A DNA stretch of 38,070 nucleotides, from IMG/VR virus record IMGVR_UViG_3300005536_000289, positions 1-38,070 of that record. One strand, 5' to 3'. The position numbers and the translations under genes were made by a program. The stretch comes from a virus. The notes under the pieces were generated by a model that was not told the DNA's origin, made no database searches, and saw only the letters and a list, made by a program, of their open reading frames with translations. Below, in pieces: positions 13,668 through 20,873 of this stretch (positions within the stretch are counted from its first letter, which is position 1; the number at the start of each line of letters is the position of its first letter).

Positions 13668-13973
13668 ATGGACGCGAGCATCCTCAACCTTAACCCCACC
13701 GCCGAACGCGCCGAAGGCCCGGCCCGGCCGAGACTGATCGGCGCCATTAAACACGTCGCCGGCGCCGTCGCCTCGATCCTCGTTTCCGCCTTTATCACCT
13801 GGGGATCGTTTCAATACGTCAAAGGCCGAGACGCGAACCGACTCGATAATGTCGAAAAGACCCTGGACAAAACACTTTCGCGGGAGGAATTCAAAACGTG
13901 GACCGAGGAGCAAAGGGATCGACTGACCGAGATCAACAACCGACTCCGGGACCGAGAGAACGCGCGGAGATGA
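13668..13973 (+). CDS. Small single-pass membrane protein, holin-like
   Basis: The 101-residue protein carries one hydrophobic stretch at about 28-48 (HVAGAVASILVSAFITWGSF) followed by a charged coiled coil (about 52-100). Single-span proteins with a soluble charged tail are one of the recognised holin layouts, and the position after endolysin and spanin candidates fits, but no holin family is recognised. It could instead be a further lysis accessory. The stop overlaps the start of the HD-GYP gene (ATGA), so the two are probably translated together. Confidence 0.5.
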   Translation: MDASILNLNPTAERAEGPARPRLIGAIKHVAGAVASILVSAFITWGSFQYVKGRDANRLDNVEKTLDKTLSREEFKTWTEEQRDRLTEINNRLRDRENARR

Positions 13974-14551
13974 AACCGAACTCCGACGAGCTCGAATTCG
14001 CGACTACCACTCTCCTCGTCGCCCTGTCCGCGCGACACCCGGAGACGGCCTTACACTCCGCGCGCGTCAATCTGCTTTCCCTCGATCTTGGCCGCGCGCT
14101 CGAACTCCCCGGCGACCAACTCGAGGCCCTGAAATTCGGATCGTTGCTTCACGATATCGGAAAGCTTTCGACCCCCGACGCCGTTCTCAATAAACCCGGC
14201 CGCCTCGACGATCAGGATTGGAACGCAATCCGCCGCCACCCCTTCGACGGCGCCAGTCTCCTCCGGTCCCTAAACTTTCCCGAAACTATCGCCTCGATTG
14301 TCGAGCAACACCACGAACGCCACGACGGGACCGGCTACCCGTTCGCTTTGCCCTGGCACATGATCTCGACCAACGCTTCGATCGTCGCCGTCGCCGACAC
14401 CTTCGACGCCATCACGGCCGATCGCTGCTACCGACCCGGCGCCGCGCCGGCCGTCGCCCTGCATGAGATCGCCTCCTGGTCAGGGAAGCAATTTAACCCG
14501 ACCGTCGTCGACGCTTTTGTCCAACTACACCGGCCAGCCCTCGCCGCCTAA
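13970..14551 (+). CDS. Stand-alone HD-GYP cyclic-dinucleotide phosphodiesterase
   Basis: All signature residues of the HD-GYP family are present in 193 residues: His29, the HD pair at 61-62 with Lys65 (LLHDIGKL), His90 (IRRHP), His114-His115 and Asp119 (HHERHDGTGYP, with GYP at 122-124), and Asp143/Asp146 in VADTFDAIT. HD-GYP enzymes use two or three metals to hydrolyse c-di-GMP; some Vibrio members cleave 3'3'-cGAMP. The domain spans the entire protein, with no sensor or receiver domain, so activity would be set by expression alone. I chose ATG 13970 in the overlap with the upstream stop; the open frame continues upstream only as a shadow. The location in the lysis/packaging region is unusual. 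Family assignment is firm; the substrate is not. Confidence 0.9.
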   Translation: MKPNSDELEFATTTLLVALSARHPETALHSARVNLLSLDLGRALELPGDQLEALKFGSLLHDIGKLSTPDAVLNKPGRLDDQDWNAIRRHPFDGASLLRSLNFPETIASIVEQHHERHDGTGYPFALPWHMISTNASIVAVADTFDAITADRCYRPGAAPAVALHEIASWSGKQFNPTVVDAFVQLHRPALAA

Positions 14552-14767
14552 ATGCCGACCAACAGCCGCAAAGAACGAATGGCGCTCTTACTGCAGGAGA
14601 TCATCGACGACCACGTCGCGCCCGAAAAACAACACGAACCGATCGTCGCCGAAGCCCGCCAACTTCTCGCCGCCTACTGGCAAAGCCGAGACGCCACCAG
14701 GAGAGACGCCTGGAACCGCGAGCCAGCCTGGATCCGCAACCTCAAAAACCCAACCGCCCGCCGATAA
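14552..14767 (+). CDS. Hypothetical 71-residue protein
   Basis: The ATG directly follows the stop of the HD-GYP gene. The product is helical and charged (RMALLLQEIIDDHVAPEKQ, then ARQLLAAYWQSRDATRRDAW). No motif is recognised. Its tight spacing to both neighbours supports that it is real. Confidence 0.5.
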   Translation: MPTNSRKERMALLLQEIIDDHVAPEKQHEPIVAEARQLLAAYWQSRDATRRDAWNREPAWIRNLKNPTARR

Positions 14768-14779
14768 GGAGCTCACCAC

Positions 14780-15265
14780 ATGAACGCGAAAACACTCACC
14801 GCCAAACTTGAAGCCTGGGAGAAACTGAAAAAACAGCGCGACCGCGTCGATGCCGCCGCCGACGGCCAGCTCGAGGACCTCCTCGTCACCTACGAGAAAA
14901 AGGCCGAGCCCATAAACTCCGAACGCGACCGCAAACTCCAGCCGATCGTCGACCAAATGACGAGCCTGGAGGAGGAACTCCGCGCCGAGATGATCAGGCA
15001 AATAAAACCTGACGGAACGATCGGGATCCCACAGCTTGAGACGACCCTCGCCCTCGCCCAGGTCCTCGCCACCAGCAAACGCGAGATCGACGCCGCGGCC
15101 TTCATTCGAGCGACGCCTCCCCGCCGGCGAAATGATCCCGCGTTCTATGGCTGTCTCACCGTGCAGATCGGGAAGGCCGAAAAATTCCTTGACCAGCCAA
15201 CCATGACTCGCCTGGCCCGGCCAAAAATAACCCACACCGTCGCCATTACACTCAAAGGTGACTGA
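14780..15265 (+). CDS. Gam-like coiled-coil protein (possible nuclease inhibitor)
   Basis: The 161-residue protein begins with about 75 residues of coiled coil (LEAWEKLKKQRDRVDAAADG, then SERDRKLQPIVDQM), followed by a beta/alpha portion (DGTIGIPQLETTLALAQVLA, then AAFIRATPPRRRNDPAFYGC) and a basic strand (RPKITHTVAITLKGD). This ordering resembles the Mu Gam family, dimeric proteins that bind DNA ends and shield them from RecBCD. The sequence likeness is loose, so the call is tentative. A GGAGC ribosome binding site precedes the ATG, and a compact hairpin lies just after the gene. Confidence 0.4.
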   Translation: MNAKTLTAKLEAWEKLKKQRDRVDAAADGQLEDLLVTYEKKAEPINSERDRKLQPIVDQMTSLEEELRAEMIRQIKPDGTIGIPQLETTLALAQVLATSKREIDAAAFIRATPPRRRNDPAFYGCLTVQIGKAEKFLDQPTMTRLARPKITHTVAITLKGD

Positions 15266-15269
15266 GACC

Positions 15270-15286
15270 GCGGGCGTCCCGCCCGC
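15270..15286. other. Compact GC hairpin between genes
   Basis: GCGGGCG (15270-15276) pairs perfectly with CGCCCGC (15280-15286) around a 3-nt loop TCC. It lies in a 35-nt gap 14 nt before the next ATG. No U-run follows, so it is not a standard terminator; it may stabilise the mRNA or be a small palindromic repeat element acquired from a host. Confidence 0.5.
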
Positions 15287-15300
15287 AAGTCTGGAAAGCC

Positions 15301-15888
15301 ATGAGCCTGGAAGTCGAAACAACGTTCGACGGCGACGTCGCCGCCGTGCTTTCACTGGACCGGCAAATTCCTTTTGCCGCAGCCACAACTGCAACCGCGA
15401 TCGCGAAGCGGGCCCAGGGCGAGGCCATCGATGAGATCCGCGACCAGTTCACCACCACAAACCCCTGGTATTTGCCGACGAACTTTTTCGGCGTTCACTT
15501 CACGCCGGCGACCGTCGCCAACCCGAGATCCCAAGTGCATACAAATGCATATTGGCTAAAGGACCACGAAACCGGAGCACTCCGGACGCCACACGAAGGC
15601 GATTTCCTCGCCGTGCCGACTGAGGCCATACAACCCAACCGCCGCCAAGCCATCCCGCAAAGCCAGCGCCCGAAAAACCTCCGCGACGCTTTCGTCCTCC
15701 GGACCGGCCGAGGGCCCAAACTTTTCGAGAGAATCAACGGCCGACTCCGCGCCGTTTACAACCTGGTCCGCAGCGTCCGCATACAAAAACGCTCGACGAT
15801 CGTCGAGCCCACCATCCGAGTCGTCGAGAAAGAATTCGCGCCGACCTTCACCACCAAACTCCTGGAGGCAATTAAGACAGCAAAATGA
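15301..15888 (+). CDS. Putative minor structural protein (tail-completion-like)
   Basis: The 195-residue protein starts with a beta segment, then AATTATAIAKRAQGEAIDEI and a long polar middle, and ends with a basic region (IQKRSTIVEPTIRVVEKEF). The start-region pattern, an Ala-rich helix followed by an amphipathic helix and a WYLP turn, recalls tail completion or neck proteins that stabilise the head-tail junction (gpZ-like). The similarity is faint, and the position ahead of the terminase is unusual for such a protein. The stop overlaps the next gene by 4 nt. Confidence 0.4.
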   Translation: MSLEVETTFDGDVAAVLSLDRQIPFAAATTATAIAKRAQGEAIDEIRDQFTTTNPWYLPTNFFGVHFTPATVANPRSQVHTNAYWLKDHETGALRTPHEGDFLAVPTEAIQPNRRQAIPQSQRPKNLRDAFVLRTGRGPKLFERINGRLRAVYNLVRSVRIQKRSTIVEPTIRVVEKEFAPTFTTKLLEAIKTAK

Positions 15889-16127
15889 TCACCGACACCC
15901 CACCACTCACCGCGGACCGCGCCGTACCGACCGTCGTCACTTCAGATCGAGCCATCGCCGGCCCCGACCAGCCGGACAGCGCCGCGGCCGGAACGAGTAC
16001 TCAATTCAGAACCACGCCGCGCGAGCCGCTCAACCGCCGCGGCCGTCGTCACCTCGCGGGCGAGATCCGTCGCTCCGAACGCCGGATCGACCGCAGCCTC
16101 AGACGTCAGGAACTCGCCGGTCGATAA
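15885..16127 (+). CDS. Hypothetical basic 80-residue protein
   Basis: It starts in an ATGA overlap with the upstream gene. The first half is low-complexity (Thr, Pro, Ala, Asp) and the second half is strongly basic (RRGRRHLAGEIRRSERRIDR), suggesting nucleic-acid binding or a short scaffold role. No family recognised. Confidence 0.45.
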   Translation: MITDTPPLTADRAVPTVVTSDRAIAGPDQPDSAAAGTSTQFRTTPREPLNRRGRRHLAGEIRRSERRIDRSLRRQELAGR

Positions 16128-16141
16128 GTCGAAGAGCTTCC

Positions 16142-16804
16142 ATGCCCGACTTCGATTGGCTCAACCAAAACGTCACTCCGGAGCCACAGCCGAGCTTCGC
16201 CTGGGTAAACGAGGAGCGCGTCGTCGAGAGCCCGAACACTCTCGACCGGCCGCTCAAACTTCTCCGGAAAACACGCCGCCGGCTACAACTGCGCGCTCTT
16301 CGTCAGGAGAAACTCGAGGAGTTTTTCGAAAACCTTCCCAGGCCTGGAGAAACTCTCCACGTTGTCTCGAACGGATCTTTTGATTATTGGAACTTTGCGC
16401 CCGTCACGCTGCAGCTGCTCGGCCGCCCTGCCGTGTTCTACGGATCGACCTGGACCATGAACCGGTCGAATGTCCTTCAACTCCTCAGCCTCTACGATCA
16501 GAAAAAGCTTTCCAGTGTGACGATGTTTTCCGGCCTGTACTTCAAACGCCGGGAGCCGGCCGTCTACACCGCCCTCGCCTCGGGACTGATTGATCGCGGC
16601 CAGCGTTTTCTCTGCTTTGAGAACCACACAAAGATCATGTTGATCGGCGCCGATCCCGATTGGATTGTTATGGAAGGATCCGCAAACTTCACCGCCAACC
16701 CGCGCCTCGAGCAAAACAACATCAGCAATGACCGGGACCTCTTCGATTTTCACAAAACCTGGATGGAGGACCTCCTCGCAAAATGCCGAAGCCAAACGAC
16801 CTAG
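16142..16804 (+). CDS. Phospholipase-D-like (PLD) fold protein
   Basis: The C-terminal third carries one HKD-type motif: His162-x-Lys164 in NHTKIMLIG, followed by GSANFTANPRLEQNN near 179-193, the usual Gly-Ser-Asn arrangement. The middle (HVVSNGSFDYWNFAPVTLQL, VTMFSGLYFKRR) fits the first half of a PLD-like fold, where a clear second HKD motif is absent. Single-HKD members work as dimeric nucleases such as Nuc and EDTA-resistant endonucleases. PLD-like genes next to terminase genes occur in several phage groups, with unknown roles. The last 22 nt overlap the next gene. Confidence 0.7.
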   Translation: MPDFDWLNQNVTPEPQPSFAWVNEERVVESPNTLDRPLKLLRKTRRRLQLRALRQEKLEEFFENLPRPGETLHVVSNGSFDYWNFAPVTLQLLGRPAVFYGSTWTMNRSNVLQLLSLYDQKKLSSVTMFSGLYFKRREPAVYTALASGLIDRGQRFLCFENHTKIMLIGADPDWIVMEGSANFTANPRLEQNNISNDRDLFDFHKTWMEDLLAKCRSQTT

Positions 16805-17223
16805 AAGCGCCTTTGTCAGAATCCGCGCAAAATATGCACAAAATTATTCCAGAGGAGCGCCTCGAGTCCGTCAAAACTCTGCTCTGCCGCGGCCTTGACC
16901 GAACGACGATCCTCCAGTACGCGGCCGAGATGAAATGGGAGTCGGCGCCCGACCAGGTCGACGCCTGGATCTCCGCCGCCCAGCTTCAGCTCGCCGAGGA
17001 CGCCGGCGCGATCGACACCGAAGCCGAACTCGGGAAGGCCATCGCCCGCCTCAATTACCTCTACATGAACGCGGCTAAGGTGCAGGATTTCAAAACCGCG
17101 CTCGCCATCCAAAAAGAGATCAACAAGGTCCTCACTCTCAAAGTGCAAGCAACAGGGACGGCCGGCGGGGCGAAAACAACCGAAGCCACCGCCCGACCCA
17201 AATTAAAGATCGTCGGTAAGTGA
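16783..17223 (+). CDS. Helical protein next to terminase, DNA-binding candidate
   Basis: The 146-residue protein has a helix-turn-helix-like segment (LDRTTILQYAAEMKWESAPD, about 38-57) and a tetratricopeptide-like helical pair (AIARLNYLYMNAAKVQDFKT, then LAIQKEINKVLTL) before a polar basic tail. This layout is common in phage small terminase-type proteins that mark packaging sites, and in Mu-like packaging accessories. The next gene is a better match to the lambda Nu1 type, so this one may be a cofactor. The open frame overlaps the PLD-like gene by 22 nt. Confidence 0.5.
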   Translation: MPKPNDLEAPLSESAQNMHKIIPEERLESVKTLLCRGLDRTTILQYAAEMKWESAPDQVDAWISAAQLQLAEDAGAIDTEAELGKAIARLNYLYMNAAKVQDFKTALAIQKEINKVLTLKVQATGTAGGAKTTEATARPKLKIVGK

Positions 17224-17224
17224 G

Positions 17225-17830
17225 ATGCAGACTTCATTTAACATTCGCGAGCTCGCTCGCCTCACTGGCTGGGATCGAAAGAAGATCTCCGCAGTCTTTG
17301 CCAACCTCGGCGACGAACCCACCCTCGAGGAAATTGTCGCCGCCTTCATCACCGCAAAAAGCCCGGCCGAGACTCCACCGCAATTCTTTTCTCAATCCGA
17401 ACTCCACCGCCTCACCGGTCTCGATCGAAACACTGTGATCGACCGGCTCGACACCGTCGCCTCTCATCCGGGCCCGCGGAACTCCAAGCTTTACGCGCTC
17501 GCCGACGCCCTCCCTGCCCTCATTGCCGGCCGTGACGTGAGTCTCGACGAGATCAAAAAGCGCACCGCCAGCCACAAAGAACGACGCGAAGAAATGGAGC
17601 TCAACAAAGAACTCCGGAAACTCGTCGACTACACCGAGGCCCGGTCGGAGTTTCAGAAAATCTTCAAAGCTTTACACCGACGCCTCGCCGTTAACTTCTG
17701 GCGAGAAAACGCCTCACGCCTGAAGAAGGCCAAAACCGTGGCCGAACTCGCGAAGCTGGGATCGGAAGGCCAAGGAAAGATCTGGGATGCCCTCGCCGCA
17801 AACTACAAGACTATTACAGGAAGCGATTAG
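17225..17830 (+). CDS. Terminase small subunit, Nu1-like
   Basis: Two helix-turn-helix-like repeats are visible in the 201 residues: NIRELARLTGWDRKKISAVF (6-25) and SQSELHRLTGLDRNTVIDRL (about 57-76). Repeated winged-helix elements followed by a helical dimerisation region (DYTEARSEFQKIFKALHRRL, about 140-160) are seen in Nu1/DUF1441-type small terminase subunits. They bind the packaging site and deliver it to the large subunit. The gene overlaps the large subunit by 44 nt, like lambda nu1-A. ATG 17225 comes 1 nt after the upstream stop. Confidence 0.7.
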   Translation: MQTSFNIRELARLTGWDRKKISAVFANLGDEPTLEEIVAAFITAKSPAETPPQFFSQSELHRLTGLDRNTVIDRLDTVASHPGPRNSKLYALADALPALIAGRDVSLDEIKKRTASHKERREEMELNKELRKLVDYTEARSEFQKIFKALHRRLAVNFWRENASRLKKAKTVAELAKLGSEGQGKIWDALAANYKTITGSD

Positions 17831-19844
17831 AGCCGCGATCCCAGACGGATCTCTGCGAGTTTCCACCTGGTCGCCGACCTACCGAGTCCTCAGCCCGGAG
17901 CGCACAAATGCCGAACGAGCCGGCAAATGGAGCAACGCTCCCGTTCCCCACATGGTCGAGCCCATGGACTGGTTCACCGAGCCGGACTGTGAAGAAATCG
18001 TTATCGTCGCCTCTCGACAGATCGCAAAAACCGAGTACGTCAACAACTGCATCGGCTTTGTGATCCACATCGCTCCGGGACCCGTCGCCTACCTCGGCGA
18101 AGAGGAAGGAAAGTCGAAAGCCTGGAAACAGGAATGCTTCGATCTAATGGTCCGCGACACACCGGTCCTCCGCGATCTGGTAAGTGACGGCCGCGGCCGC
18201 AAGTCTGAAAACACAAAAACCGCCGCCACTTTTCCCGGCGGCCGCCTAAATGTCCTCTGGGCCACCTCCCCAGCGACTGTTTCTTCGCGACCGATTCAAT
18301 ACCTCTTCATCGACGAGCGCGACGCCATGGGCCCTTCGAGAGAAGGCGACTCCACCACGATCGCGCGCGGCTCCGTCAAAACCTTCAAAGGGAGCCGAAA
18401 GATTGTCACGATATCGACGCCACGAAACCGGCTGGAGAATCCTCCGGAAGCCCCCGAGGGAACGCCGAGACGGTCTCCGATAGAGCAGGAATACCACTAC
18501 ACCGATCGGAACAAACGCTGGCTGCCCTGCCCTCATTGCGGAGAATTCCAGGTCCTCGCCTGGTATGACGATCGCTGTTGCTGCCCGCCGCGAGACGAGC
18601 CGTGCACGCTGAAGCACGGCCACGTAGCCTGGGATAACGACGAGGCTGCAACCGCCTACTATGTTTGTTTCAACGGATGCGTGATCACCGAAGAGGAACG
18701 CCTTGAAATCCTCGACCGCGGCGAGATGCGCCCCGAAGCACCCTACGTCGACAAACATGGCCTCTGGATCAATGAACTCTACTCGAAGTTTTCCAGCCTT
18801 CCGGATATGGTCACCGCCTACGTCGACGCGAAGCGTGATCCGAGCGGCGAAAAACTAAAGTCCTTTGAAAACACGACGCTGGCCGTTGGTTACGAAGAGC
18901 GCGAAGGCGAGATCGACACCGACGACCTGATCGAACTCCAGGAAACCTACGACCGGAATATTATTCCGGAAGAAGTCCTGATCCTGGTTGCTGCCGTCGA
19001 CGTCCAAAAAAACCGCCTCGAGCTGGAGATCAAGGGCTACGGAATCGGCGACGAGGCTGATGCAAACGCCGCCACCGTGCCGCAATCCTGGGGAATCGAT
19101 TATTTTGCGATCGACGGGGATCCCGCCATGCCGACGGTATGGGATGAGCTTAAACAGGCTCTCGACGCCGTCTACAAAACGCCCAGCGGTCGACAGCTCC
19201 GGATCTCCGCCACCGCGATCGACACCGCCTACCTTTCCCACCGCGTCTATCGATTCGTGCGCCAAAACCGCGGCCGCCGGATCTTCGCGGTCCGCGGCGC
19301 CAACACTCCAGGGAAACCCCTGATCTCGAAACCCACCAGAGTCGGAGATCCGCCGGTCCGCCTCTGGACCATTGGAACGGAGACCGCCAAAGATTCGATC
19401 ACCAACCGTCTCGAGCTGAAAGATAAAACTCAACCTGGCTTTTGCCATTTCGGCTCTCACTACCCGGAACACTATTTCCGACAGCTCCGGGCCGAACAGC
19501 CCGTCGTCCGCTACTACCGCGGCCGCGCCTTCCGATGCTGGGAAAAGATCAAAGACTGGTACCGCAACGAGGCCCTCGACCTCTTCGTCTACTGCGACGC
19601 GGTCCTGGCCATTGCGCTCCGGATTCTCAAAACAAACTTCGCCACCCTCGCCAGAAAAGCCGGCGAAGAGCAAAAGCGCCTGGGCGAGGAAAGCCTCGGA
19701 CCAATCGCCGGGCCACCGGCGCCGGAGCCCGAACCCGAGGAACCGGACGACGACGAACCGGACGAGATCCGGATCAACCTTCGCGCTCGTCGCCGCCTAG
19801 TCCCACGCCGCCGCGGAAACCTCGCCACCGGTTGGAAAAACTAG
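17787..19844 (+). CDS. Terminase large subunit, lambda gpA family
   Basis: The 685-residue protein carries the parts of gpA-type packaging motors. An ATPase has a deviant Walker A (ASRQIAKTE near 75-83, like other gpA proteins) and Walker B YLFIDERDAM near 172-181. A Cys-rich insert follows (CPHC near 250, then further Cys). The RNase H-like nuclease includes VAAVDVQKNRLELE near 403-416 and IDTAYLSHRVYRF near 478. A C-terminal RNEALDLFVYCDAVLA is typical of the family. The extreme end is Pro/Glu-rich, then Arg-rich. It cuts concatemeric DNA and drives it into the prohead. The start at ATG 17787 overlaps the small subunit by 44 nt. Confidence 0.93.
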   Translation: MPSPQTTRLLQEAIRAAIPDGSLRVSTWSPTYRVLSPERTNAERAGKWSNAPVPHMVEPMDWFTEPDCEEIVIVASRQIAKTEYVNNCIGFVIHIAPGPVAYLGEEEGKSKAWKQECFDLMVRDTPVLRDLVSDGRGRKSENTKTAATFPGGRLNVLWATSPATVSSRPIQYLFIDERDAMGPSREGDSTTIARGSVKTFKGSRKIVTISTPRNRLENPPEAPEGTPRRSPIEQEYHYTDRNKRWLPCPHCGEFQVLAWYDDRCCCPPRDEPCTLKHGHVAWDNDEAATAYYVCFNGCVITEEERLEILDRGEMRPEAPYVDKHGLWINELYSKFSSLPDMVTAYVDAKRDPSGEKLKSFENTTLAVGYEEREGEIDTDDLIELQETYDRNIIPEEVLILVAAVDVQKNRLELEIKGYGIGDEADANAATVPQSWGIDYFAIDGDPAMPTVWDELKQALDAVYKTPSGRQLRISATAIDTAYLSHRVYRFVRQNRGRRIFAVRGANTPGKPLISKPTRVGDPPVRLWTIGTETAKDSITNRLELKDKTQPGFCHFGSHYPEHYFRQLRAEQPVVRYYRGRAFRCWEKIKDWYRNEALDLFVYCDAVLAIALRILKTNFATLARKAGEEQKRLGEESLGPIAGPPAPEPEPEEPDDDEPDEIRINLRARRRLVPRRRGNLATGWKN

Positions 19845-19929
19845 GCCTTCAAAATTAATCCCCTCGACGGATGCCATAGTTATCCCCGCGCGCGCTCTCA
19901 CAGCTCGCCCAAAAAGGACGCCTCGACCC

Positions 19930-20283
19930 TTGCGAATCCTCCGCGCTATCCAAACCGCCGTGCTCATTTTCGTCGCCATTCTCACCGGCGTCGTTTGTAG
20001 CCAATCGCTAAACGGCCAAACCACCGAAAAACCGGCCGGCCTTGTCGACGTCGTCCGCTACTGGAACGAAGCCGTTTCAACGATCGAGCCCGAGGACCAG
20101 AATTTTCGCGAACTGCTCGAGTCCTACAGACGAAACCCGCCCGGCCGAGTACTGCTAACTCCCGACGTCCGCGCCGAACAAAAGAAACGCCGGCTTCGCC
20201 TGATTGAGTCAATCGTTGCCTCACATGAGGAGCGGATTCGCGCACTGCGACGACTCGCTAAAGCCGAGGAGGCCAGCCAGTGA
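19930..20283 (+). CDS. Small secreted or membrane-anchored protein of unknown role
   Basis: It starts at TTG 19930, with AAAAAGGA about 14 nt upstream. Residues 5-24 form a signal-like hydrophobic stretch (RAIQTAVLIFVAILTGVVCS); the Cys is not in a standard lipobox because Val precedes it. The rest of the 117 residues is helical and basic (AEQKKRRLRLIESIVASHEE). A signal-bearing protein between the terminase and the connector gene is out of place for a lambda-type head module, so an accessory or host-modifying role (a moron) is possible. The stop overlaps the next GTG start. Confidence 0.5.
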   Translation: MRILRAIQTAVLIFVAILTGVVCSQSLNGQTTEKPAGLVDVVRYWNEAVSTIEPEDQNFRELLESYRRNPPGRVLLTPDVRAEQKKRRLRLIESIVASHEERIRALRRLAKAEEASQ

Positions 20284-20873
20284 GCCACACGACCGACCTC
20301 CCGACCGAAGTCCCAAACCCGATCACTCTCGGCGAAACGCTCGAGTGGGAGAAAGACTTCAACGACTTCCCCGCCGATGAATGGACCGTCACCTACTACT
20401 TTCGCGGCGCCGGAACCGGAATCGACGTCGCCGGTACCGCCGACGGTACTACTCACGTCTTTACAGTCGCCGCGACCACAACGGCCAACATGGCCGCCGG
20501 CCGTTATGACTACCAGGCCGTCGCAGTCAACGGAACTGAGAAACACATCGTCGACGAGGGACTCGTCACCGTTAGACCCTCGCTCGCCGCGCTTACCACC
20601 GGGACGACTTACGACGGCCGCAGCACAGCCAAAAAGATCCTCGACGCGATTGACGCCCTCATGCAGGGAAAGGCCGCCCTCGACCAGCAGAAGTATTTGA
20701 TCGCGACCGGAGTCCCTGGCTTTACCTCGCAGCGCGAAGCCGAACGCATCCAGCCGACCGAACTCCTCGAGCTCCGGAAGTACTACGCCGCGCTCGTCGT
20801 CGCTGAAAACCGGAACAAGAAAAAAACCGCTTTCTCCACCATCAAGGTCTATTTCGATCCACCGAGCCGATGA
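20280..20873 (+). CDS. gpW-like head connector fused to a beta-sandwich domain
   Basis: It begins at GTG 20280 (GTGA overlap). Residues about 10-100 form a beta-sandwich-like domain (WEKDFNDFPADEWTVTYYFR, then TTANMAAGRYDYQAVAVNG) of the type found in structural or adhesin-like proteins. Residues about 115-175 (KILDAIDALMQGKAALDQQK, then IQPTELLELRKYYAALVVAE) follow the helix-strand-strand-helix pattern of lambda gpW, which closes the portal before tail joining. The place between the terminase and the portal is exactly that of gpW. In comparable phages such two-part proteins are seen in this position. The fusion makes the protein about three times the length of gpW (68 residues). Confidence 0.65.
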   Translation: MSHTTDLPTEVPNPITLGETLEWEKDFNDFPADEWTVTYYFRGAGTGIDVAGTADGTTHVFTVAATTTANMAAGRYDYQAVAVNGTEKHIVDEGLVTVRPSLAALTTGTTYDGRSTAKKILDAIDALMQGKAALDQQKYLIATGVPGFTSQREAERIQPTELLELRKYYAALVVAENRNKKKTAFSTIKVYFDPPSR

